A stretch of DNA of 64,000 nt from Tetrahymena thermophila SB210 (Eukaryota > Ciliophora > Oligohymenophorea > Hymenostomatida > Tetrahymenidae): positions 186,001 to 250,000 of the forward strand of contig NW_002476567.1 of NCBI RefSeq assembly GCF_000189635.1, given 5' to 3'. Both the position numbers and the translations under genes were made by a program. Positions 1 to 14,394 of the stretch are shown one piece after another. The notes under the pieces are model-generated. The model was not told the origin of the DNA. It ran no database searches and was given only the letters and a program-made list of their open reading frames with translations. Each line of letters begins with the position of its first letter. Position 1 is the stretch's first letter.

Positions 1-3000
1 ATTCAGATTTTGGTACTTTTGTCCATTTCTTAAAACTAATCCAAAGAGGAATAAATATGAACATGATAGATTTAAATTTAAATAACATTGTTACCACTTC
101 TTTCAAGTCAGCTTATGGACCTAAGAGTATCAAATATGCTATAAATCTAGATGGTATTCTTTCCAATATTATTCTCAGCAATAGTGACGAAGACTAGATT
201 TCTTCAAATACCTAAAGATAAAAAGCTTTCCTCTCTAACATTCCAGAAATAGTTCGTGACTCATTTACTTAATAGCTTGAACAACTCTTAAACTCATGCT
301 CTTGGTCTTCTTCTCTAAATTTCTCTGAATTCCCTCTTAACAGAGAACTCCACAGATACAAAGCTCTAGGAAAAGCTTTATTTTCTAACGACACTTAAAA
401 GTCTAACTCAGCTGAAAATGGACAAAACAATCTTGATGCAACTTAAAAAGCAAAGATTTAAGAAAACTTTGCTCGTGTAATTTTACAATAGTGCTTTGCT
501 GACTATATCATTTAGTATATTTCAGGAGTAGATGCAAGTGTCTTGCGCCAAATTTCTCAAAAGAAATATTCATCAGAAGCACTCTACCAATAATTAGTTG
601 ATGAATTTGAAGCAATTCGTATTCGTCGTAAAGTTTTTGCTGCAACCTAAGAATTTAAGAAAACAAAAGAATTTATATTGAGCAACTTTTAGAAAGCTAT
701 GCAATCTTTAAATAACTTATCATAAAATATAAATAGTTCCAATGAATCTGCTTTCTTACATGCTTAAAGTGTTGTTCAATGTGCTATGCTTCAAGCTATC
801 CGTAACATTTAATAATTACCCAAAATTTACCAACTTGTTAGTCAAAAGTTAAATAGTATAATCTCTTAAGTAACTCAAAATTCTAATGACCAAAACAATT
901 AACTTCCTGAATAAGCTAAAAATAATATTTAACAAGTAGAAGAGAATATATTTGTTTGTTTATGGCGTGCATGTGAATACTTCGAAAGTATGCCTAGAAG
1001 TAAAATATAATATGAATAGAGAGAAAAGGTTCACTACTTACTCTCTAGTAGAAATGTATAATCTATAGATTTTAGTGATGATCTATAAGAAATGATTAAC
1101 TTAAGAAAGAGCTTCAGAAATATGTATTATCTTGAAAATAGTAAAACTCGTTTAACTTCTATGGAAATTTTAGCATTAATTTACAATCTTAAGAAGACTT
1201 AAAATGATTAAAATTAAAACGAAGAAAAGACTGAACAGTAAGAAATTCTTGAAGAAAAGTAGAGAACTGAGCAAATATTCAATGCATTCAAAGCAGAAGT
1301 ATTTAAAATTTTAGATTCTCAAAACAAGGCTTAATAAGAAGCTCAAGAATCATAAAATCCAGAATAAGAAGAAGTTGTAAAAAAATAATGCGCAAATGAA
1401 TTTGAAATTGTGATTGAAGAAGAATATTCTAGGACAATTTTAAAAACTATTCCAGTGCTGGCATCTGACAAAGGCATTCAATACTGGGAATTGAAAATGC
1501 AAGAGCAAATAGAAAATTATGAAAGTTCTTTCTTTGACAACCAATGCTTCAATGAAATGCGTGAATTTTTCGTTTTTAAGGGAATCGAAAAATTCTCTTT
1601 GGCTGATGAATCCTAAAATACTTTAAGTACTAGAGAAAATGTAAAATTAAATATCGTAGATCACATTGATAGACCTGACTATTATGTTATGAGAATATTC
1701 CAACTTTTCAAGAATGAAATTACAATCAATGAATTAGTAGAAATCTTTTACTTAGCTCAGATGAAAAATAGAAATATTGACTCTTTCCGTCTCAAGCGCT
1801 GTGCAAAAGTAATTTAAGATGTCAAGTTAAAGCATTTACCTCTCTTAAATAGAGAAATTAATCTTCTCCGTTCAGCAATAAATTTCTCTCTTTCTATCAA
1901 AACTGCTGAATAAGATCAAAATGAAGAAGAGTAAGAATAAAAGGAACTTAATGACTTGTTTGTGTTGGCTTATGTTTGGCTATTAAATATCTTTTAGAGA
2001 GTTAACAAAAATAAATCTAAAAAGTAGAATGAAAACTAACAACCCGAATCAACAAGCAATATTGGCAAAAACTTATACAAGAAGATCAGCTAATTTATTC
2101 AAGAAAATAATGTCGAAGGCATTATTACTATTTAAGAAGAAATTCTTTTGATAAATGAACATAACAATAAATTTTTGCACTCATTGTGCTAAAGAGTTAA
2201 TGATGAACTATCAATATTGCTTAGACAAAATGAATTACTTAAGTTAGGTTTGATCATTATCCGTCTCTTTTCAATTAATAAGAGCTACTTTGAAATTGAA
2301 GGATTTGAATAGCGTGATTGCTTGAGTGAATTGTTAAAAGAAGACTATGAATTCTAATACGAAGAAGCTAGCTACTTAGATAAATTGAATGATTATGTTT
2401 CTCTATGCGTTATCGAAAAGGCTTTGACAAATACAATTGATTTTACAGAAACTACTCATACTACTCACATTGACTAACTAAAAGCCCAATAACAAACACT
2501 TAAAAATATTAAAAAGCGTATGATCTATCGTGGATATTAAGGTGATAACATTACCTCCTTCAGTGAATTCTTTGAAGAAAGTATACCATTCATCTAGAGA
2601 ATAGAAAACTTCTTACCTAATCTCTAGAGTCTTCATATTTCTTCTGCTTCCACTCTTTCATTTGAAGACTTAAGATAATTCATTGAAATCAAAAAGCATA
2701 TTGATAACTGGTTGCATATTTCTTTTGAAAAGTACTATGCACCTTTCTCTGATTTCCTTATCCCTCTTCACTTTGGTCTTATCTTGGTCAAACAATACAT
2801 TTCCTAAATCTTAAGCAAGTAAACATTTTTAAAATATTTATTGTCTTAACAAAAAAGTTTTTTAAATTCAATTTATCTTTTTTTATTGTTATTTTCAGTA
2901 ATTTATTTGCTTTTAATTTTTAAATAGGAGTAAAATAAAGGAAGCTTAAATCAGTCTTATTAGTGAATCTACTCAAGATAGAATAGATCAATTTAAGAGA

Positions 3001-6000
3001 ATTCTTTGGTAGAAGAAGAACATATATAAGCTTAAAAATTGTGATAATATCTTGAAGAATATCAGATTAAATGACTAACTCTTTGAAGACACCGAAGGAA
3101 TGAAAGAATTCTGCGCTTAAATTATGAGCGTTGCTAGTGAAAATTTAATGTAAAAGGAAGAAATAGATAAGTTAGCTGAAGATGATACAACCAAACTTAT
3201 CAAGGCAACTCGTTAGTTAGAAAAAATGATTGTAGATGAATATAAAAAAGAGACTATTGAAGAATATAAAGAAAAAGAACGCTAGGAAATTTAAGAAGCA
3301 TTCAATACTTTCTCAAAGGATTATATTCATTTATTGCAAGTTGATTTGACTATTTAAGAAAAAATAGAACTTCAATAACAGTAACAATAAGGTGCAAACA
3401 ATAATAATGAAGATAATATTGATGAATATGAAGAAGATTTGGAGGAAATCAAGATGGAAGAGTTAACTATGGGTGAGTTAAATGCTATTAAGTAGCGCAG
3501 TTTGAATTCAATTATAGAAATCTTAAATATTTATGACAATTGTAGAAACAAAAAGAATATTTTATATTCTGATTAAGCAACTGTAGCCGCTGTCACAGAT
3601 AACTCTGAAAAGAAAAGATCTCTCAAGTCTGTAAGTTCATGGAAAGACTTTACTTTTGGTCATAAGATTGAATACATCAAAATCAGTCTTGTTTAAAATC
3701 TTTTCCCTCATGATCCTTTGAGTTAAGTACTAGAATACTCCAGTGCTTTCGGATAAGTCTAAAAGACTAACTAGTTTGAAGAATGTATGAAAAAGAAGAA
3801 TTCCATGCAATAGCTTGATACTTCATAAGTATAATTCAACGTTTATAAAGATATTATTCCAAGCGAGAATGTGAAAATATTTAAACCCGTTATGAATCTC
3901 TTAAACTCTATAAGAAGACTTCTTCATGAAGAAGAAATATTTGAGAATAACGCTGTACTACAAAATCTTGCAATTTTGTGTGATTACACTTTGGAATAAT
4001 CTGTTTTAAACACTCCTCTCAACAAAATTATCACTGGTCTTCAATTTATTGCTGAAAAAGTTGAAGAATGGAATCTTTCAACTGCTAAAGCTTACTCTCT
4101 AATCAATGAAATCAATCCTATAGTCGAACTCTTACTTTACTGGAGAAAACTTGAGCGTAGATGCTGGAAATTTATGCTCTCAGAGAAAGACAAGGAAATT
4201 GAATTATTAGATGTTGTCATGTTCTTAAAATTAAGAAACTTAGTGGTTAGCTCAAATGGAAACAATGCAGAAAATAGAGAATCCTTATTTAAGATTGTAG
4301 ATCAATTTGTCCGTACTTCAGTTATGGGTAACTTTGGACTACGTATGAAAGGTTTGTATTACCTTAGTTACTGTGATGTTGAAGTTTAAAAACTAGGACT
4401 TTAAGAATTATTGTAATAAGTCTATAAATATTATATGTAATTCTATGCCTAGTATTCTATTGCTTTGCAACAAAATCGCTCTGAACACGAAAAAGATTGC
4501 GAAGAATATGTTACTCTAGCAGGTTGGGAAAGCAAAAATTACATAACTTTGAAAGCAACTGTTGATAAATTCTAAGGTAAAGTTCATCGTATTGTTAAGA
4601 GATACAGAGATTTCTTATAGGAGCCAATAAATCGCCACATTTTTGATCCTACCAGAAACTTAATATTTGCTGAAAACTATGAATCTTTCCGCGTCAAGTA
4701 CGAAAAGGTATTCATTGAAGAAGATAGCGAATATCAATAGACTGAGCATCACATTATGAAATATCAAGTCTAAGAAAATGCTGAAAAAGTAATTTAAATT
4801 GGTCGCAAGTTACTCTTATAAAATTGTCTTTCTGTTCCTCCTATTAAACACTACAAGCAATGTTAAGTAGTAGAAAAACCTGATGAGCTTTGCGCTTGGT
4901 TATACAAGGAGCAAATGATTTCATAAGTATTTGAAAGAGTAAAAGATCTAACCCAAGAAGAAGTTACTCGTAATATGAAGTTTAAAGCTGTATTAGATAT
5001 CTTTAAATACTTAAAATCTCTTGGTTTTACCTCTTATTTCTTAAACACATCTTAACTTATGGGTGACAACACCGTTATATATGATATGCGCTCAATTAAG
5101 CTTGATACTTCACTCCTTGGAGCTGAATTGACAAATTACTTATCTCAAGATATTCACTACATAGAGAAATGCTATTATACCACTTTAGATAAAATTTGTG
5201 TCCTCCGTTTCAATACAAATTATCATGAAGATCTAACAAAAGATAACATTCGTCGTGGTAGTGGCTTTTTAATTGAATACTTCTATTACATTAAGCGTAT
5301 CTATTTGTAATTAAATTCTCTTTTCAAGAATTCTTCTTCATTCATCTCCTTTGTTGAGAATTTGAGTGCTATTTCCTCATCTTCTGATATCCACCAAAGT
5401 AAAATTATTATTCTCAAGAACTATGAACAAATTAAGGAAGAAGTTGAAAATTTCCTAAACAAAATAATTTTCCTCTGCTCTGAAGTGAAATAAGTAGTTA
5501 GCTTCATTCCTACTTCATCAGATATGGAAATCAACTCATTAAGAACTTTATGTGAAACTACTTTAGCAAGCCTTTCATCAACATTTAATGGAAAATTAGT
5601 TGATATCTTTAGTTATGAAGAGCTCATTTCTAACATCAACAAAATATCTGAAAAGCTTAGAGCTAATGCAAGTAAAGCTTCTAAACTTGGGTTCAAAGAC
5701 CTCTAAGTTATAATTTAAATTAGCTTTAGATAAGCTAGCTCTACTCTTTTAGTTTTACAGAGATCTCTTGAACAATCTATATAGGAAGCTAATAAAGAAG
5801 AAAATGGTGAATCTCAAAACCTTTAAGAAGAAAAGATAATTAAAGATTTACAGCTTTTTGCTTAAGGTATTATAAAAACTGTTTAATCTTACAAGAATAA
5901 CTTGAAGCTAATTATTGAAGATGAAGAAGAACCAGAAGAAGAATAAGCAGAAGGTGCTGAGCCTAAAGAGCCAGTAAATCACTCTGATGATGCATCAACT

Positions 6001-9000
6001 GCTTCTGTGAAAAATCATATAGAAAGTGATGAATCAGCTAACACTATCTAAAAAGATTAATAACCTGAATTCACTTTCATTCAAAATGAAGAAAGAATAT
6101 TAAAGAAATTAAATAAATCCATTGAAGATTTTTGCTACAAGCTTACCTAATTGTATGAATCTGAAATACTTAAGTAAATATCAAAAAAATCTTACAATAC
6201 TATTTATTAGATGTTGATAATTATCTAATTATATCTAAAAAATACTATCCTCTATCATACAAAATCAGTTAAAGCATAGTCTAAATTCATGAATCTCTTA
6301 GGTATAATCTTTTACAATCTTGTGTACAAAGGTTTCTGTTAGCCTAAAAACTAAGGTGATGAAGGAGCTGGATCTGATGATGAAGACGGTAAATATGAAA
6401 TGAAGGACGGAACTGGTATCGGTGAAGGTAAAGGCCAAGAAAATGTCTCAAAAGAAATAGAATTCGAAGAATAGGTTCTCGGTAATAAAGATGAAGAAGA
6501 AGTTCCTGAAGAAGAAGAAAATCAAGATAAGAAAGAAGAATAGAAAAAAGAAGATGATTTTGAAATGGACTAAGACTTCAAAGGAACAACATCAAAGCCA
6601 GAAGATATGAATGAAGAAGAAGAAGACCAAGCAAATAAAGTAAAGAAAATTATTATTAAAATAAATAAATAAATCATTTATTATATTTTCCATAAAAATA
6701 GGATGGTGATGAGTAATTCAGTGATGTTGATGAAGATGAATTAGATTTCAAAATGTGGTAGGGAGATGATAATAAAGAAGATGAAGAAGAAGAAGAATAA
6801 GAAGACAAATAGGATGATAAACAAAATCGTAAGAAAGAAGACATTGAGTTTAAATCCAAGGATAAGCCATAAGGAGAAGAAAATGACAGAGCAAAAGAAG
6901 AGGAAAAAGAAAAAGAACAATAGAGAAACATTGATGATTTCGAAAAAACTGAAAGAGAAGAAAAAGAAGATGAAATAAATGAACAAAAAAATGCTCCTGA
7001 AGAAGAAGAATAAAATATAGATAAGGAAGATGAGGATGCAGGTAAAGAGAAAAACAAAAATGATTAGCAAGAAGAAGCTGAAGATGAAGATGAAGAAGGT
7101 GAACATGATGGTAAGGAAGGTGAATAACTTGATCCTGAACTCATGAAGTAACAAATGGAATTAGAAGAGGAAGAAGAAGTTAATGATGATCGTAATATTT
7201 TATTTGGAAAAAAAAAATAGTTTTTAAACATTTTAATATAAAAGATCAAGATGGAGGATCTCAAGAAGGAGATTTAGAAGATGATATGGAAGATGCAGAA
7301 GATGGAGAAAATAATGATAAAATAGACCCACTTGAAAACGTTAGTGACTTCGAAAACGAAGAAGATGAAGAAAATCTTGAAGATGAAAATAAAAACACTG
7401 CTCTTGAAAATGATGATATGGATATTGAAGAATAGGATTAAGATGAATAAGATGAAGAAAGAGAATATCCTAAAGATATAAAGAAAAATTAAAAGCAAAA
7501 GCCAAAGAAGCAAGAAAAGAAATTTGGTGTTGAAGGTGATGATGATCAAATTCAAATGGAAGAAGATTAAGAAGAAGCTGAGGAAAACAAAGAAAACAAA
7601 TAAAAAGGATAAAATGAAGAATAAGAAGACGATAAAAAAAATAGAAATGACGGCTAAGATCAAGATTAAAATAATTCTTCAAACTAAAATAAATTTTCTT
7701 TAGATTTCCTTCAATAGATTATCGAAAAAACTCAGCCTAATGCTAAAGATCTACAAAATTTCTTTAAAGATCTCAATGTTGTTCAAGAGTAAAAGGAAGA
7801 CTAACAAAATCAACAACAACAATAATAGTAACCTTAAATGAAAGAAGACTAGTTTAATGAAGAATAGGAATTCGAAGCTTTTAATCCTCAAGATAACATC
7901 GATCCTGAAGAGCTAAAGAATATGTTAGCTACTAATGTAAGTGCTTAAGAAATGAAGAACGCAAGTAATATTCCTCAAGAAATGCATAATGAAGATTAAA
8001 TAGATTAAGATATGCCTTAACCTCAACAACCTCCTAAACCTGAAGGAGAAAATCAAAAGAAGGAAGAATCTTCATATTAACAACCTAAAAAGAATTAAGA
8101 AAAGGATAAGAAAAATGATGGACTTAACAAAAAAGAAAAGTAAGAATAAATAGATTTCTTAGAAGAATAAAAAAATATGGAGGAAAAAGAAAGGGCAGAA
8201 AAAGAAAAGAAAAAAGACAAAAACAATGCAAATCAAGAAAATGATGAAAACCTTCAAGAAAGTGAAATCCCTTAACAAAATTCCCAACTCGAAAAAAATA
8301 ACCAAAAGAAGGACGAAGAAAAAATTGAAGAGGAAGAAGATGAAAATCTACTTTCATTCCTTGAAAATGAAAATGAGACAGTTGAATAGAAGCGTGATAG
8401 AATGCTCAAGCTTATTCAAGAATGTAAAAATAACCCTGAAAAGTTCCAAAAAGGATAAGAATTATGGTAAAAAATTGAAAATGAAGCCAGATACTTTAGT
8501 GTCCAATTATGTGAAGAACTCAAGGCAGTATTGGAACCCACTTTAATTGCTTCTTTCAAGGGTGATTATAAATCAGGTAAACGTCTCAATATGAAAAAGA
8601 TTATTCCATACATTGCATCCAATTTCCGTAAGGATAAAATATGGCTTAGAAGAAATGAACCTTCCAAGCGTACCTACTAAATTTTATTGGCTATTGATGA
8701 TTCCCTATCTATGTCATAATAAAATGTTGGTTACTTTGCTTTGCAATCTATGACTATACTTTCACTTGCTATGAGTAAAATGGAAGTTGGTTAAATAGGT
8801 ATAGCTGCAATCAAAGACGGTCTCTAGCTTCTCCATGATTTCAATACTCCTCTCACTCCTGCTGATTCACCATTCATTCTTTCTCAATTTAACTTCACTC
8901 ACTCAGATACAAACTCCTCTGACTTGGTAACTATTAATTAGATAAATTCATCTTATTAAAAGCCTTTTGTTTTAATTTTATTAGGATTTGGTCAAATTTA

Positions 9001-9485
9001 TGAAATCTACAATTGAGACATTCAAAGAAGCTAAAGGAGGATCTAAAGATACTCATTAAATTTGCTTTATAATGAGTGATGGTCGTTTCAATAAAAAGGT
9101 ATAACTTACTTATTTATTTTTAATTGGAATTTATATTTTTACAAATTTTAATTAAAAGCTTGTTAAACCTTTGATCTAAGAAGCTGAAGAAAACAATCAA
9201 CTTTTCGTTTTCATTGTTTTGGATAAGAGTGAAGACAAGGAATCTATTATGAATATAAAATCTACCAGCTAAAAATACGTTAATGGCAAATTACAAATAG
9301 AAATGAAACACTACTTAGAAGATTTCCCATATAAATACTACATTATTGTTAAAGTAATTTTATTAAAAAATCAAATTACAAATTTTATTTATAAAAATTT
9401 AATTTTTATATAGGATGTTCATGAATTAAGCAAAGTTCTTGTAGACATCTTAAGATAATATTATGAAATGAAGAGCAACAGCTGA
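1..9485 (+). CDS. MDN1: Midasin (Mdn1/Rea1-type AAA ATPase), C-terminal part, 5' end outside window
   Basis: Midasin is the giant dynein-like ATPase that pulls assembly factors off pre-60S ribosomes in the nucleus and nucleoplasm. The frame is open at the left edge, so the AAA ring lies outside; about 3,030 residues remain. Seen: a long helical linker (to about nt 5900), a very acidic D/E/K/Q-rich region (about 5920-8390), then GKRLNMKKIIPYIAS, the MIDAS motif AIDDSLSMS (about 8694-8720) and IMSDGRF (about 9072-9092), all hallmarks of the midasin VWA domain that binds Rsa4/Ytm1. Six frame-consistent introns: 2819-2927, 6640-6701, 7192-7244, 8927-8984, 9099-9158, 9354-9413. The stop is TGA at 9483-9485. 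Dozens of in-frame TAA/TAG codons require the ciliate code. The acidic tract carries a short poly-Q run near 7806-7840. Identification is strong because both the acidic tract and the C-terminal MIDAS domain are in the expected order. Confidence 0.93.
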
Positions 9486-10339
9486 AAAAAGTGAAAAATA
9501 ATTTTATTAATTTTAAAAATTAAAAAACAAAGATTAACTAACTATAATTTAAATCTACTTTCAATTAATATTTTGTTATTTTAAATTCACATGTATTCAT
9601 GTAAGTTTGTATATATATATATATCAACTTATATAAAAAATTTTATTTTAATAAAATTCCTTCTTAATTTAATGATTAGTTATAGAAATAGATATAATAT
9701 CAATTATCTTAATCTGATGACATTCATCTATAGTTATAATTTTAGTTTAATTTAAATGGTTATTTACTATAAATTTGTATCTAAATAAAAATTAATTTTA
9801 TTTTAAATTAAGGATAGATTATTTAACAAATTTTATTGGCTTAGACACTTTTTACCTAACTTAAATGATAACAACTACAGCTTAAATTTTCTTATTTCAA
9901 AATTAGTTTAGAAAATGTTTAGCTCACAAAGATAATTTATTTTTGAAATTTCAAAATAGTCAAAAAAGTTTATTCATAACACTGAAATAAATAAATCTAA
10001 ATTATTTTTAAAAAAATAAAAATACAATAATATTATTGTTTATTTATGTATTTTGATAAATGCTCACCAAAATTTTATAAAATAAAAGTTATACAAATGC
10101 CAAAAATACTATATTTAAAAAAATAAAAAACATTTTTTTAACTTGTAATTAGTATTTTATTGTTATCATAACCACAAAATTAAATTAATTTATATCTTAA
10201 TTCATCAGATGTTGTTTAAGTTTTTATTTTATTTGCGCTAAAAATGTTATTCTTAATTGACTATTTAGAAAGATATATTTTATAAATAGCATCAAAAAGC
10301 AATAAATAAGAATTAATTTAGATTAAAAGCATTGTTTAA
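9486..10339. other. Intergenic AT-rich spacer
   Basis: Spacer between the midasin stop and the next gene on the same strand. It holds only A/T-rich DNA with a short (TA)n run at about 9609-9624. No open frame with coding-like composition was seen on either strand. Confidence 0.7.
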
Positions 10340-12458
10340 ATGAAGAAAAATATTTATTTTGATAAAATTAAAATTGAGTGTAAGCTTCATCCAAAGGAAA
10401 ATGTGATTTCACTTTGCATGAATCCATACTGTAAGTTAAATAAGCTCATTTGTGGTGTTTGTTTAAGCGAATAAAATCACGAATGCCGCAATAAGATCCC
10501 TATTCACAAATTGTACGATTTCTCAGATGAAAAAACCTATACTTAGATATAAGTTGAAAAAAGTGACAGTGAAAGGATCGATTACCATAAAAATTAAGAG
10601 AAAGAGCTTTAAGAAGCTTTGGAAAGAATGAAATAACTTTAAAAACTCAAGGATATGATTGTTGCTAAACTTGATTAAGTGATTGAAGGATAGTAGAAGA
10701 TAATTGATGGGTTTGTAAACTCTTAATAAAATGATAGAAAGGAGCCTGAAAAAAGTCAGGAAGAAGAAACTTAGGAAGATTAAAAAGATTAAAAATAAGA
10801 AGAAGCAGACGAACCTAAATAAGAATAGCCCTCAAATATTGAAGATAATGAAGAAGAAAATATAAAAGGAAGAACATTATCTTAAATTTCCTAGCCTAGC
10901 TCCTATAAAGAAGCTTAAAAAGCTCTATAGCATAGCTTGATAAAATATCTTGAAGAATTATAAAATGACTAAAGCAGAGATATCAATAGAGTCATTATAG
11001 ATTTAAGCACTCTATAGCTCTAACATAATAGCTTTTTAAAATAATTAAAATAATAATAGGCAAAGCACTTAGTTGCTAAATCTCAATAAGATTTATTTTA
11101 AATGGAAGTTAATGCAATAAAATCTATCGATTGTTTCAATGATGTGGTTAAGATTGTGCATAAATACGATTAAATACAGCTGGAAGGATATGATTCTTAT
11201 TCTTAAACTAGCATTGAAAATATGATGAATCTTTATAGAAATTCAAATCCTACAGTTCGCTCTTAAATACTTTGTGAGTGTGATATTCTCTCAGTAGATA
11301 TCAGCTAAGATCGTCGATTCTTACTAATTGGTTGTGGCAAACCAAAATTTGTAGTTTTGGTATTTGATATCTAAGACAAAAATCTTTAAAAACCAAAACT
11401 ACTTGCTTCTCTCCCTCATTCATCAGCTGTACAGATTGTTCGTATTTCTCCAAACGGACTCTTCTTTTGTTCAGGTAAAAATATTGATTAAAAACATTTA
11501 TTTAGTTTAAAGTTGACATATAGATAGATTGATTGATAGATAGATATAATAATTACAAAATTTGTGGTTTTTGAAGAAAGCCGAGTTTTTTTATCAAAGA
11601 AATTAAATCTTTTAAAAATAAATTTAGAATTTATATCAACAAAATAAATAAATGTAAGCAAGCTTAAAATAATTCTTTTAAATAAAAAATTTTAAAAAGG
11701 TTGTGAATCCTCTGCTGTAAGAATGTATTGCACACAGTCTATAATATATAAAAACAAGAACAATTTACTAAAAACATTTATGGATCATTAGCAAGCAATT
11801 ACGGGTATATAGTATTCAAGAGATAACAAAATACTAGTGACTTCAAGCTTAGATAAAAGCTTGATCATATATGATGTATCTGCTCCTGCAAATAGCAGTA
11901 TTCTTCATAAAATAAAGTTAGAACATCCCATTGTTTCTTTTGATCTAACGGTGAGGTATGTATTAGCTGTAAACACAGCAAATAATATGTGCAACATTTA
12001 CTAAAATGCTAGAAGTAAAATATCTTTTAATCTAACACAAAATTTATAAATTTTTTTTATTAGCAAATCCAAATATAATTTATCAAATTCCTTTTACTGG
12101 TTGTATCAGAGATGTCAAAATATCTTTAAACGAAAGATTTTTATGTGTAAATGATTACTACTCTAATTGCTACATATATGATTTAACATTTTGGCCTCCA
12201 ATAATCTATGATACAATCCCTTTGATACACACTAATTCTATAGCTTTCCATTAAGATAGTAGCAACATTTTAGCAATTTCAAAAGGAGGTACTAATTTTG
12301 ATATTTACTAATTAAGTACAAATGATCATCCAACTCCTTCATAACTGATTTACTCTTCAACAGATCATACAGATACTGTTTTGGCTTTGAAATTTTACAG
12401 TAACTATATTATTTCAGGAGGAAAAGATAAAAAGTTATTAATAACAGAAGTTTTCTGA
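10340..12458 (+). CDS. B-box-like zinc finger, coiled-coil, WD40-repeat protein
   Basis: Predicted 614 aa from three exons; introns 11475-11699 (225 nt, phase 1) and 12015-12063 (49 nt, phase 1); stop TGA 12456-12458. Residues ~13-60 carry a Cys/His pattern, CKLHP...C....C......C..C......HEC......H, like the B-box-type treble-clef fingers common in ciliate proteins. Residues ~65-290 are charged, Q/E/K-rich and coiled-coil-like. The C-terminal half has WD40-like blades, for example NKILVTSSLDKSLIIYD and NYIISGGKDKKLLITEVF, the latter ending the protein. Such proteins usually act as scaffolds; no substrate can be inferred. The first intron holds a short GATA-like microsatellite (about 11519-11547). 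The start is the first ATG of the frame after AT-rich spacer. Domain calls are from motif reading; exon structure is well supported by frame. Confidence 0.82.
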
Positions 12459-13064
12459 GAACTAATTTTCTGATTTTGTATATTTATTTTATGTTTAATA
12501 ATTTATTGATAAAATAATTAAATATTAAAATATAAGCTTCCTTTTTTTTAAAAAAATTTAACCTATTGATAAAAAATATGGGAAAACGAATTAAGTATAT
12601 TTCAATAGATCTTTTTTGAAAACAAGACAAATTAATTTTATAAAAAATAGAGTTTATCAATAATTTTAAATTAATAAAAGGTTTTATTTTAAATATATTA
12701 ATATGAAATAATCTTTAAGTTAAAAGCCAAATCTAAAGAGATTAATATCTTAATTTATTATTTTTTTTTTGAATTTTTAATGAAATTTTAATTAAAAATG
12801 TATTTGGTTTATCATATATTTCTATATATTTGTGGTACAAATATTTAAAAGAATAAAGAATTAAAAATTTCAGGTAGTAATTCAATTTAAAATGAGGTGT
12901 TTATCCTTTATCCATTATAGATAGTTGTTAAACAAATAATTAAATTTTAGCATATATAATAAATAATTTGTTTAATTTTTAGATGATATCTTGATAATTT
13001 AGTCGAAAAAATACAATCTGATTTTTGAAATTAATTTTAGTTATTAACTCTCTTATTTCTGAAA
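12459..13064. other. Intergenic spacer, possible unresolved 5' exon
   Basis: Mostly A/T-rich. A frame from the ATG at 12798 reads as a hydrophobic, signal-like start (MYLVYHIFLYICG) for about 60 codons before a TGA. I could not join it to the downstream membrane-protein gene by a phase-consistent intron, so it is left unassigned. Confidence 0.35.
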
Positions 13065-14394
13065 ATGAAAGTAAGTTTTTACAACATTATTCTCGCTTTT
13101 AACAATGAAAAATAACTTAATATTTATTGTTGAATTTATAAATACTAAATAGGGAGATATTTTGCATAGAGATAATTTTTTTCTCACCCTTTTCAATAGA
13201 GTAAATTTGCTTGAATACAACTAAAGTTTTACAGATGAGAAGTACCTTCAAGAATTACACAAATCACAAAGAAAGCTAAGTATTGAAAGGGAAAATGTTT
13301 TGTCAAATAATTTTAAATTTTCTGTCGGAATAGTAACAACTTTAGCACTAGTGGGAATAATTCTGTAAAATATTTATGCTGCAATTTTGAGCGAAAACAA
13401 ACGTTTTATTGGACTTGCTTTAGTTCAGACAAAAAATGATAATATCTTTTTATTTTTAATGCAATTACTTAATTATTTCGTAAATACTGGCATGATTTTA
13501 GGGACTTGCTACCTCAATATATACTCTGAAGGCATGATTGATGATAAGTATGGAACAAAGTTGCATAAAAAAATAGGAAAATTAATATATAAGTTTGGTT
13601 TGTTCTCATCAGTACTTTATTTTATTGATGGATTTAGTAAAGATATCAACTTCTACATTATAACAATAGCAATTATATAAGCTTATTTTTTGATAATGTG
13701 TGTTTCTACTGCTTGTCTAAAATAATATCTCTCACACAGAGTGTGGTCTTACTGTTTAAATACACTGTTTTTATAAATTGCTTTAAATACCTATTTGAAT
13801 TAGCTTGCAAATTATTTTGAGCAAGAATACCTAATCTCCTATTGTTGCTGTCTCTCAAGTATATTTTGTATCTTATATTTGTATAAATAAGAACTTTCTA
13901 TAGATAAAGTTGTTCCTAAATCTAAAGCTACATTTTAAGTAATCTTTTATAATATATTTCTATTTAAAATTTATATAAATTAGAATACCTCATTATTTTG
14001 AAATAAATCTCATATATGCATTTAATAAAACTTTAAACAATAAAAAAAGATTTCCCTTGACTCAATATCTTAGAGAGTGATAATTGTCAGTGAAAAAATA
14101 GAAGAAAATCCTTTTAAAACTGTTTACTTTGATAAAAATATTATTAAAGCAAATTTAAATTATATTTAAAAGGCTTTTTAGTTATTTGCAATTTTTATTT
14201 CAATCACGTGGATTCTGCTTGATCAATTCGCTGAACAAAAAACCTTTGAATTATTTAAAGTTATAGCTATAATATTATTGTCAATATACTGCCTTATTGT
14301 TTTTATTCCACTCAAATTAAGACTAAAATAAATGAAAAAGATTAAGAAATAGTTAAAAAAATAAAATAAATTGAAAAATAATAAAGTTGATTGA
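13065..14394 (+). CDS. Multi-pass transmembrane protein, unknown function
   Basis: Predicted 378 aa. The first exon would be just ATG AAA (13065-13070), followed by an intron with a consensus GTAAGT donor (13071-13152) and a second intron 13939-14049 (phase 0). The stop is TGA 14392-14394. After an amphipathic N-terminus (~75 aa) there are about seven hydrophobic segments, for example around VGIVTTLALVGIILQNIYAA, YIITIAIIQAYFLIMC, LFAIFISITWILL and VIAIILLSIYCLIVFIPL, then a Lys-rich tail. I recognise no family. The C-terminal exon is joined because ISLDSISQRV continues the same frame exactly after a phase-0 intron. The very short first exon is the weakest point; a longer 5' end in the 12798-13064 region is possible. 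Confidence 0.65.

Noticed and set aside
6674-8546. Antisense and off-frame open frames rich in Ser/Phe or Lys inside the midasin gene
   Set aside because: They are shadows of the GAA/GAT-rich acidic tract; composition mirrors the repeat and the midasin frame is continuous through them.
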